A program made the position numbers and the translations under genes. DNA of 12,091 nt from JAPYTY01 sp036338435 (GTDB taxonomy: Bacteria; Acidobacteriota; UBA6911; RPQK01; JADFOI01). The stretch lies in assembly GCA_036338435.1 (NCBI GenBank), contig JAYZCG010000005.1, positions 1 to 12,091 on the forward strand. The letters are read 5' to 3'. How positions within the stretch are numbered: position 1 is the stretch's first letter; each line of letters starts with the position of its first letter. Positions 6,224 through 12,091 of this stretch are shown here, one piece after another. A model generated the notes under the pieces. The model was not told the DNA's origin and made no database searches. It was given only the letters and a program-made list of their open reading frames with translations.

Positions 6224-7489
6224 ATGAGGCGGATTTTTTTTCTAATCATCTTGCTTACTACCTCTGTAGCTCAAGGAGCAATCTTCAAGATTAGGATCGA
6301 TGGGGTCATTGATCCCATTACCTCTGAGTTTGTTACTGGTGCGGTCAAACAGGCTGAAGACCAGAAGGCTGGATTGTTGCTCATTGCGCTATCTACCCCA
6401 GGGGGCTTGGGCCTCTCGATGAACGAAATTATTCAGGTAATCCTCAATGCAGAAATCCCCGTTGTTTGTTTTGTTGAGCCCAAAGGAGCCAGGGCCGCCT
6501 CAGCTGGTTTTTTTATTCTACTTTCTGCTGATTTAGCGGTGATGGCTCCGGGAACCAATACAGGTGCAGCTCATCCAGTTTTTCCATTGGGAGGAAAGGA
6601 TGAAACAATGATGGAGAAAGTTACCAACGATGCCCTGGCCAATCTCAGAGCAATTGTCAGTCAGCGTGATCGTAATTATGAAATGGCTGAAAAGGGCGTA
6701 CTAGAAAGTCAATCGTACACGGCCCAAGAAGCTTTAGAAGGTGGACTTATAGATTTAATAGCAGAAGATGAGGAGGTATTGCTAAATCAATTGCATGGGC
6801 GCACGATCACACGATTTAGTGGGGCTCTTCAACAACTTGAGACCGAGGGACAGGAACTCATACTGTTAGAGATGACTTTGCGCCAGAGGATTCTTTCCAG
6901 CATTGCAGATCCTAATGTTGCGCTTATTTTAGGGATTCTAGGGCTTTTAGGGTTGTATTTAGAGTTTACAAACCCGGGTTTGATGTTTCCAGGTATTGTT
7001 GGAGGAATTTGCTTTATTCTGGCGTTGTTAGGATTTTCACTTCTCCCTATTAATTTGGTGGGAATAGTGCTAATTCTCTTGGCAATTGGCCTTTTTGTTG
7101 CAGAGTTGATGGTTGCTAGTTTTGGCCTCCTTGGTATTGGAGGTATTGTTGCTATGACCCTTGGCCTACTGGTTGTGATCGATGATCCAAATCCAGAGGT
7201 GAGAATACAATGGGGTGTTGCCGTGGCTGTGGCAGTGTCGTTCGCTATTATTGTCGTGTTTCTGTTGCGATTGGCCATCGGATCGATCAGGGAGAAGGTC
7301 ACTATAGGGACCGAGTCTTTGGAAGGCTCTGTCGGACAGGCAAGGACAGAAATAAATAAGGAGGGGGGCAAGGTCTTTGTAAGAGGAGAGTGGTGGAAGG
7401 CCGTTTCTGAAAACCCCATTGAAAATGGATCTGAGGTTCGGGTGGTCGGTGCAAGGGATCTAGTGCTACTTGTGAAACTCAATCAGTAG
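6224..7489 (+). CDS. nfeD: NfeD long-form membrane-bound serine protease (ClpP-like domain plus NfeD domain)
   Basis: From the chosen start the protein has 421 residues. A signal peptide (about 1-19, RR then a hydrophobic run ending AQGA) precedes a ClpP-class protease domain (about 22-200). STPGGLGLSM (57-66) forms the oxyanion strand, Ser93 in RAASAGFF is the likely nucleophile, and Lys132 in MEKVTNDA the likely base, close to the Ser-Lys dyad spacing of archaeal PH1510. Four or five membrane segments follow (about 231-350), then an NfeD OB-fold domain (about 362-418). PH1510-type proteases cut the C-terminal region of their slipin partner, and a slipin is the next gene. Start choice: ATG 6224 has GGGAG three bases upstream and gives a compact signal peptide; in-frame ATG 6206 and TTG 6200 remain possible but have no ribosome site. 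Confidence 0.93.
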   Translation: MRRIFFLIILLTTSVAQGAIFKIRIDGVIDPITSEFVTGAVKQAEDQKAGLLLIALSTPGGLGLSMNEIIQVILNAEIPVVCFVEPKGARAASAGFFILLSADLAVMAPGTNTGAAHPVFPLGGKDETMMEKVTNDALANLRAIVSQRDRNYEMAEKGVLESQSYTAQEALEGGLIDLIAEDEEVLLNQLHGRTITRFSGALQQLETEGQELILLEMTLRQRILSSIADPNVALILGILGLLGLYLEFTNPGLMFPGIVGGICFILALLGFSLLPINLVGIVLILLAIGLFVAELMVASFGLLGIGGIVAMTLGLLVVIDDPNPEVRIQWGVAVAVAVSFAIIVVFLLRLAIGSIREKVTIGTESLEGSVGQARTEINKEGGKVFVRGEWWKAVSENPIENGSEVRVVGARDLVLLVKLNQ

Positions 7490-7510
7490 GTACACAAAAC
7501 ATAAAGAGGG

Positions 7511-7539
7511 TTAACGAGCAATGGGTCACTGTTCGTTAA
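7511..7539 (+). promoter_or_regulatory. 10-bp hairpin between nfeD and slipin genes
   Basis: TTAACGAGCA (7511-7520) pairs along its whole length with TGTTCGTTAA (7530-7539), with one G-U pair, over a 9-base loop. No T-run follows, so it is not a typical terminator. It lies 21 bases after the nfeD stop and 32 bases before the preferred slipin start. It may be an mRNA processing or stability element or, as DNA, a protein-binding dyad. Confidence 0.5.
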
Positions 7540-7571
7540 GAACTCGCAATGACTGTGAAAGTGAGGGTAGG

Positions 7572-8360
7572 ATGTCGATGTCCGGATTTGTAGTCTTTTT
7601 CATCGTAGCCATTTATTTGTTGTCCTCGGTCAAAATTTTACGTCAGTATGAGAAGGGAGTTATCTTTCGGCTGGGCAAACTTCTTGAGAAGCCAAAAGGA
7701 CCTGGCGTGATTTTTGTTTTTTGGCCACTTGATCAAATGGAAAAAGTGAGCTTGAGACTCGTGACCATGGATGTTCCAGCGCAGGATGTTATCACCCGAG
7801 ATAATGTTTCAGTCAAAGTTAATGCCATTGTTTACTTTCGTGTTGTGGATTCTCCTAAGGCTGTCGTGACCGTAGAGAACTTTCTCTACGCCACGTCTCA
7901 GCTAGCCCAAACAACATTGCGGTCTGTTTTAGGCCAGGTCGAATTAGACGATCTGCTTAGCAAGAGAGATGAACTGAATGAACGGCTCCAGACAATACTT
8001 GACCAGAGTACAGATCCGTGGGGGATCAAGGTCTCTATGGTTGAGGTCAAGACAGTGGATCTGCCAGGAGAAATGCAAAGAGCTATGGCTAAGCAGGCAG
8101 AAGCTGAACGGGAAAAGCGCGCCAAAATAATTCATGCAGAAGGAGAATTCCAGTCGTCACAAAGACTGTTAGACGCAGCCCAAACTTTGGCCAAAGAACC
8201 AATGACTCTTCAGCTTCGATATCTTTCCACTTTAACGGAGATTGGGATGGAACATAACAGCACCATCGTTTTTCCATTACCAATGGAGATTATAGAGCCT
8301 CTTATGAAAGGAGCCCGATCTGTAAAATCAGCAGGAGGGAAGGACGACATTGTACGGTAG
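7572..8360 (+). CDS. slipin (stomatin-like SPFH/band-7 membrane protein)
   Basis: The 262-residue protein has one N-terminal membrane segment (about 4-21), then the SPFH domain: QYEKGVIFRLGK (25-36), GPGVIFVFWPLDQMEKV (43-59), DNVSVKVNAIVYFRV (77-91) and LRSVLGQVELDDLLSKRDELN (116-136). A charged helix (AMAKQAEAEREKRAKIIHAEGE, about 171-192) of the usual coiled-coil type follows. Such proteins form large ring oligomers that organise membrane microdomains and pair with NfeD-type proteases, as encoded upstream. ATG 7572 is chosen because GAGGG lies about 5 bases upstream and the membrane segment starts at once. The in-frame ATG at 7521 falls in the loop of a strong hairpin and adds 17 non-conserved, polar residues. 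The stop overlaps the start region of the next gene. Confidence 0.94.
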   Translation: MSMSGFVVFFIVAIYLLSSVKILRQYEKGVIFRLGKLLEKPKGPGVIFVFWPLDQMEKVSLRLVTMDVPAQDVITRDNVSVKVNAIVYFRVVDSPKAVVTVENFLYATSQLAQTTLRSVLGQVELDDLLSKRDELNERLQTILDQSTDPWGIKVSMVEVKTVDLPGEMQRAMAKQAEAEREKRAKIIHAEGEFQSSQRLLDAAQTLAKEPMTLQLRYLSTLTEIGMEHNSTIVFPLPMEIIEPLMKGARSVKSAGGKDDIVR

Positions 8361-8865
8361 GATGCAACTTCGAGATGCGATGAAACTGTACGGGGCAGTC
8401 TTAGGAGCCCTGTTCTTATTTTATCTGTTAGGGATTTTTCTGGGAAGGAATCAGTTGGTAGAGGCCCGGCCAAAAGAGGCTGATATGTCTACAACGGTTG
8501 CGCCTTTTGAAAATATTAAACCAGAACTTTTAGATTTCTACGATGACTTTATTTCTAAAGACAGAGGGGCGAGTGCTCCCGGAAAATTGGAAGAGAACTC
8601 CACCACTACTGAACAATCTGAAAATTTTGTGGCCAGTGGTTACACCGTGCAGATTGGTGCCTTTACAACGGCAATCGATGCACAGCAGATTTCGATCCGT
8701 TTGGATGCGAAGGGCTACGACAGTGTTTTAATTACTCCTTCAAAAAGCGATCCTTACTACCGTGTTTCAGTGGGGCACTTTACAACTGATCAAGAGGCCA
8801 TGAAATTAGAAGAAAAACTTCGCAAGGATGGATTTCCGACTTACAGAAAAGAAACAAGTTTTTAA
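8350..8865 (+). CDS. membrane-anchored SPOR-domain protein
   Basis: A 171-residue protein with a short N-terminus, one membrane segment (about 13-32), a polar linker rich in Asp, Glu, Ser and Thr (about 40-95), and a C-terminal SPOR domain (about 97-170: YTVQIGAF, then a helix, then YYRVSVGHF and a second helix). SPOR domains bind glycan strands lacking stem peptides at division sites, so this is a type II inner-membrane protein with a periplasmic peptidoglycan-binding end. The TTG at 8350 is chosen because AGGAGGGAAGGA (8333-8344) ends 5 bases before it. ATG 8362 is the alternative, with no well-spaced site. It overlaps the slipin end by 11 bases and lnt by 38 bases. The exact division role is unknown, and only the SPOR domain is diagnostic. 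Confidence 0.88.
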   Translation: MYGRMQLRDAMKLYGAVLGALFLFYLLGIFLGRNQLVEARPKEADMSTTVAPFENIKPELLDFYDDFISKDRGASAPGKLEENSTTTEQSENFVASGYTVQIGAFTTAIDAQQISIRLDAKGYDSVLITPSKSDPYYRVSVGHFTTDQEAMKLEEKLRKDGFPTYRKETSF

Positions 8866-10399
8866 GTCCCTCCCATTGATCTATCAACAACTGATAAAAG
8901 GGGGCGGCCTATCGTTACTCTCTGGGGTGGCTCTTTGGCTACCCTTTCACAACCCACAATTTTTTCCCCTAGCCTGGGTAGGACTTATACCCTTTCTGGG
9001 TTTTTTGATTTGCAGACCTTCGTGGAAGTTCACTTTGATGGGCCATGGCCTGATGACATTGATCTATCTAGGTGGTGTGCTGTACTGGATTCCAGCAGTT
9101 TTAGTGACCTATGGAAATCTAAGCTGGGCAGTAGGGCTAGTAGCGTTTTTGCTGATGCTAATTGTGTTGAGCCTAGTCATTCTTCCTTTTACCTTGTTGA
9201 CTCGTTGGACAGCTGGGAAATCGGTGATGTTGTCCCTTACATGCGCACCGGGATTTTGGCTATTAACGGAACTGTGCCGGGATTTTTTCCTATTCAATGG
9301 ATTTCCATGGGGATCATTGGGATATTCCCAGCATCCCTACTTATGGATTATTCAGATTGCTGATATCGGCGGTGTTTATCTTGTTTCTGCATTATTAGTA
9401 GGGGCAAATGCCAGTTGTTTGGGGGCATTTAGATTTCGAACTGTAAAACCACTTGTGGGGTTCGGAATTCTTTTCCTGACAATAAATTTATACGGATCAT
9501 ATCGAGTGTACTGGTGGCAACCTGAAGAGGGTTCAACGCTCAAAGTAGCTCTCGTGCAACCAAACATTGAACTATCTCAGGATCGGAAATACTACGCACT
9601 ACAATATTATGAGGCCCTACCCGAGTACTATCGCCGTGCGGTAAAAGCGGGTGCTGAATGGGTGATTTTTCCGGAGGCCCCCAATCCATTCCAGTATCAA
9701 GAAGACTTCTACTTTAAGACGTTTTGGGAACGGGAGGTTGATACATACAAAAGTTATTTGCTTTTTAACACGGCGTCATTGGAAGCTGATCCAGACCCGC
9801 TTTATTTTAACAGCGCCCTCCTGCTTGGTCCGGATGGAAAAGAAATATATCGTTATGACAAAATCCGCTTGGTTCCTTTTGGAGAGTATGTTCCGTTTAA
9901 AAATTGGTTTGGAGCTTTCCTTGAGCCATTTGTTCAGGAAGTAGCTGAATTTTCTCCTGGAGAAGAGCTCCAGATTGGAAGTATTGCAGGTACTCAGTTT
10001 GCTACGCTGATTTGTTACGAAGGCATCTTTCCAGAACTGAGTCGTCTTTTTGCTCGCAAGGGAGCTCAAGTCTTTGTCAGTATAACCAATGATTCGTGGT
10101 ATGGACAGTCGACTGCTCCCAGACAACATTTGGAGATGATTTTATTCCGCTCTATTGAGACACGTAAGCCTTTTCTTCGATGTGCCAATAGCGGGTATTC
10201 AGCTACCATTGACTATCTGGGGAGATCAAGCCAGGAAATAGGACTTTTTGAAAAAGGAGTCTTGATGACGCAAGTAGCAGGGAACAACTATCGAACAATT
10301 TACTCTTATACTGGGGATTGGATTAGTATAGTCGTTGTGGTAGCAACATTTGCCCTAGCTCTTGTAGGTACTAAGCCACGATTCGTGTCAAAAAAATAG
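8828..10399 (+). CDS. lnt: apolipoprotein N-acyltransferase
   Basis: Lnt adds the third acyl chain to the N-terminal cysteine of lipoproteins in the inner membrane of Gram-negative bacteria. The 523-residue protein has several membrane segments (about 27-225), a nitrilase-like carbon-nitrogen hydrolase domain (about 237-480), and a final membrane segment (about 497-514). The catalytic triad is in place: Glu283 in VIFPEAPN, Lys345 in YDKIRLVPFGEYVP, and Cys396 in LICYEGIFPE, equivalent to E. coli Glu267, Lys335 and Cys387. Length fits the family. ATG 8828 lies inside the end of the SPOR gene; the only near alternative, TTG 8876, has no ribosome site. The long overlap suggests translational coupling. 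The stop overlaps the prfB ribosome site. Confidence 0.95.
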   Translation: MDFRLTEKKQVFKSLPLIYQQLIKGGGLSLLSGVALWLPFHNPQFFPLAWVGLIPFLGFLICRPSWKFTLMGHGLMTLIYLGGVLYWIPAVLVTYGNLSWAVGLVAFLLMLIVLSLVILPFTLLTRWTAGKSVMLSLTCAPGFWLLTELCRDFFLFNGFPWGSLGYSQHPYLWIIQIADIGGVYLVSALLVGANASCLGAFRFRTVKPLVGFGILFLTINLYGSYRVYWWQPEEGSTLKVALVQPNIELSQDRKYYALQYYEALPEYYRRAVKAGAEWVIFPEAPNPFQYQEDFYFKTFWEREVDTYKSYLLFNTASLEADPDPLYFNSALLLGPDGKEIYRYDKIRLVPFGEYVPFKNWFGAFLEPFVQEVAEFSPGEELQIGSIAGTQFATLICYEGIFPELSRLFARKGAQVFVSITNDSWYGQSTAPRQHLEMILFRSIETRKPFLRCANSGYSATIDYLGRSSQEIGLFEKGVLMTQVAGNNYRTIYSYTGDWISIVVVVATFALALVGTKPRFVSKK

Positions 10400-10409
10400 G
10401 GAGAGCGCC

Positions 10410-11517
10410 GTGGAAGATCTGAATGAGTACTACCAAAACTTAAAAGAGAGGCTCTCACATTTGTGGGAGTATCTTTGACGTAGAAGGTAAACGACTAGAG
10501 TTAGAGCAAATCGAGAAACGTATATCCGATCCCAAGTTTTGGGAAAATCCCGAAAATTCTCAGAAAAAACTATTGCAAAGGCGCAGTCAGATTGAGGCGA
10601 ATTTGCATCAAGTAGAAGCATTTAAAACGTCCTTGGCTGACGTGGATGTCCTCATGGAATTGCTTGACGAAGGCGAAGATGTAGTCTCCGATGCCCGGGA
10701 TGAGTTGTCTGCGCTTGACAAAGCCCTGGGTGAAACTGAGCTCAAAACACTTCTTTCTGGTCCTCATGATCACAACGATGCCATCGTTACGATCCATCCA
10801 GGTGCCGGCGGAACGGAAAGTCAGGATTGGGCTGAAATGTTATTGAGAATGTACCTTAGATGGGCAGAAGCTCATGATTACAAGTACGAGGTCACAGATT
10901 ATCAGGCGGGAGAAGAGGGTGGTATCAAGTCGGCAACTTTTTTGGTGAAAGGTCAATTTGCATATGGTTATCTTTCGGCTGAAATTGGTGTCCATCGACT
11001 AGTTCGGATTTCACCATTCGATGCAAGCGCAAGACGACATACCTCATTTTCATCAGTTTTTGTAACACCGGAAATTGAGGAAGAGGCAGATGTTGTTGTT
11101 GATGATAAGGATCTTCGGATTGACACTTATAGGTCTTCAGGTGCAGGTGGGCAGCATGTCAACGTGACCGACTCTGCAGTTCGTATTACTCATATTCCAT
11201 CAGGCATTGTTGTGCAGTGTCAAAATGAAAGATCACAACACCGTAACAAGGACACCGCATTGAAAATTCTTAGATCAAGACTCCACGAAGCAAAAATGGA
11301 AAAAAAGCGAAAAGAACTCAATCAGCTAGAAGAGAACAAGGCTGAAATAGCCTGGGGAAGTCAAATCAGATCGTACGTTTTACATCCATATCGCATGGTT
11401 AAAGATCATCGCACTAAACTTGAAATTGGAGATATAGAGTCAGTTCTCAATGGGGGCGTGGATCCTTTTATCAGTGAATATCTCAAAAGAAAAGTGCAGG
11501 GTAATACAAAACGCTAG
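10410..11517 (+). CDS. prfB: peptide chain release factor 2, made by programmed +1 frameshift
   Basis: RF2 reads UAA and UGA stops and triggers peptide release. The coding region is 10410-10475 joined to 10477-11517, giving 368 residues against about 365 in E. coli. It starts at GTG 10410 with GGGAG (10399-10403) upstream. After 22 codons an in-frame TGA (10476-10478) is met, and a +1 shift on CTT continues as Asp-Val-Glu-Gly-Lys. The stop-recognition tripeptide SPF is at 201-203 and the catalytic GGQ at 246-248, each four residues from the E. coli numbers. Loss of the first segment would remove part of the N-terminal domain, and a plain ORF search begins only at residue 55. Low RF2 slows termination at the UGA and promotes the shift, so the gene is autoregulated. 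It begins 10 bases after the lnt stop and is probably co-transcribed with it. Confidence 0.96.
10465..10479 (+). promoter_or_regulatory. RF2 programmed +1 frameshift site
   Basis: The site reads GGGAG-TAT-CTT-TGA-C. A Shine-Dalgarno-like GGGAG lies three bases before CTT, as in the E. coli signal (AGGGGG-TAT-CTT-TGA-C). CTT can slip to TTT in the +1 frame, and the stop is the weak context TGAC. The SD core is shorter than in E. coli, so shifting could be somewhat less efficient. Confidence 0.95.
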
Positions 11518-11532
11518 GAGCTAGTAAACAAA

Positions 11533-12091
11533 TTGGAAAATGATGAAAATGTGAAAGCACCCTCAGATCAACTAGAGGCAAGTTCTAGTCAATTGAGGGA
11601 TCAGGCCTACTCAGTTCGACAGAGTGCCATTATAGGAGCAAAAGAATTTTATGAGTGCCCGTTAGCAGTATGGAAGCGGTGTCTTTACCTGTTTTTTATT
11701 TCTGCGAGTCTTTTGGCAGTTATGTTGCTTCTTGTTGTGGACGAATCTCGGCAACAGTTGAGTGGCTACATCGGGAGCATCTTGCACCAGGAGGACCCAG
11801 TTGAAATTAACTGGTTGCCTCCCCCTCCCCCTCCCCCCAGAATTATACAGACCAGGGTTATTACTGCAGGAGAGATAATCACTACTGTCCCTGCTCAGGA
11901 AACCCAAGATGGGGTGCTTTTCTTGGATCAAGATCCTATGTGGATTGGAGAACAAGATGAAAAGTCGAGTGTTCCAGTAGAACTTCCAAGAACAGAAATA
12001 AATAAAAATGCATACGCTTTACTCGTGAACTTATCTGATATAGCCACGCGAGTTTCTCAAAATGAATTTAACAACTTAGAGTTTTTAAGCT
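11533..12091 (+). CDS. unrecognised single-pass membrane protein, partial (runs off right edge)
   Basis: A frame of about 186 codons is open from TTG 11533 to the window end. AGGAG (11516-11520), which overlaps the prfB stop, lies 12 bases upstream, a long but usable spacing; no in-frame ATG precedes the membrane segment, and GTG 11551 has no ribosome site. Visible parts are a polar, Gln/Ser-rich cytoplasmic stretch (about 1-48), one strong membrane segment (about 54-72), a short extracytoplasmic stretch, a run of seven prolines (residues 96-102), and an acidic, soluble region. The layout (short cytoplasmic tail, membrane anchor, proline-rich spacer) resembles TonB-like or other envelope-spanning anchors, but no diagnostic motif is visible and I assign no function. 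It would be the last visible member of the nfeD-to-prfB operon. Confidence 0.65.
   Translation, partial: MENDENVKAPSDQLEASSSQLRDQAYSVRQSAIIGAKEFYECPLAVWKRCLYLFFISASLLAVMLLLVVDESRQQLSGYIGSILHQEDPVEINWLPPPPPPPRIIQTRVITAGEIITTVPAQETQDGVLFLDQDPMWIGEQDEKSSVPVELPRTEINKNAYALLVNLSDIATRVSQNEFNNLEFLS
11818..11838 (+). repeat. C-rich CCCCCT repeat coding for seven prolines
   Basis: The tract is a hexamer-like repeat of C-runs (5, 5 and 6 C) split by single T, in frame as alternating CCT and CCC proline codons. The opposite strand has G-runs of 6, 5, 5 and 2 separated by single A, close to a G-quadruplex motif. Slippage in multiples of six would change proline number without breaking the frame; single-base slippage in the C-run would break it. 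Confidence 0.8.

Noticed and set aside
6829..7482. 217-codon minus-strand frame opposite nfeD
   Set aside because: It is antisense to the hydrophobic part of a clear NfeD protein. Its product is rich in Ser, Pro, Thr and Ile, as expected from the complement of membrane-segment codons, and shows no motif.
7521..7571. Upstream in-frame ATG giving a 279-residue slipin
   Set aside because: The codon is in the loop of a 10-bp hairpin, and the added residues are polar and unlike slipin N-termini. ATG 7572 has a well-spaced GAGGG.
10410..10478. prfB read as a pseudogene because of the in-frame TGA
   Set aside because: The stop sits in the canonical RF2 frameshift signal, and the two segments together give normal length with SPF and GGQ at the right positions.
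11662..11955. 97-codon minus-strand frame at the right end
   Set aside because: Antisense to the open membrane-protein frame; its Gly-Arg stretch is just the complement of the C-rich proline tract.

Overview
The window is a compact, gene-dense piece of a bacterial chromosome with moderate GC content (by eye somewhat below 50%). An apolipoprotein N-acyltransferase (Lnt) and a SPOR-domain protein indicate a Gram-negative cell envelope. I could not place the phylum from sequence alone. There is no insertion sequence, phage gene, CRISPR array or other sign of recent transfer; almost everything is housekeeping.

Layout. (1) Positions 1-1472, minus strand: a UbiD-family, prenylated-FMN-dependent decarboxylase with all expected active-site and metal-ligand residues. 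Its last few residues are off the left edge. Upstream of it, also on the minus strand, is a tRNA-Ser(CGA) with a clear sigma70-type promoter. (2) Positions 1930-4742, plus strand: the small (4.5S-type) SRP RNA, then dnaX, ybaB and recR. This arrangement is common in bacteria and joins protein targeting, replisome assembly and recombinational repair. It ends in a probable bidirectional terminator. (3) Positions 4864-5998, minus strand: moaD-moaE-mog, tightly packed, for the middle and late steps of molybdopterin synthesis. The early genes moaA and moaC are not in the window. (4) Positions 6224-12091, plus strand: a likely operon of long-form NfeD membrane protease, its slipin partner, a SPOR-domain membrane protein, lnt, prfB (release factor 2) and the start of an unrecognised membrane protein with a heptaproline run.

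How the genes work together. NfeD and slipin are a known protease/scaffold pair at the membrane. The SPOR protein would bind denuded septal peptidoglycan, and Lnt acylates lipoproteins, so the first four genes of the right-hand operon all act at the envelope. prfB is read through a programmed +1 frameshift at an in-frame UGA, so an ORF caller that ignores recoding misses its first 54 residues. The mog-moaE-moaD block diverges from the nfeD operon across a 225-bp gap holding a consensus -10 box and an imperfect palindrome.

I found no convincing new multi-gene system. The items most worth a second look are the hairpin in the nfeD-slipin gap, the prfB recoding site, the C-rich heptaproline tract in the last gene, the envelope-gene association, and the palindrome upstream of moaD.
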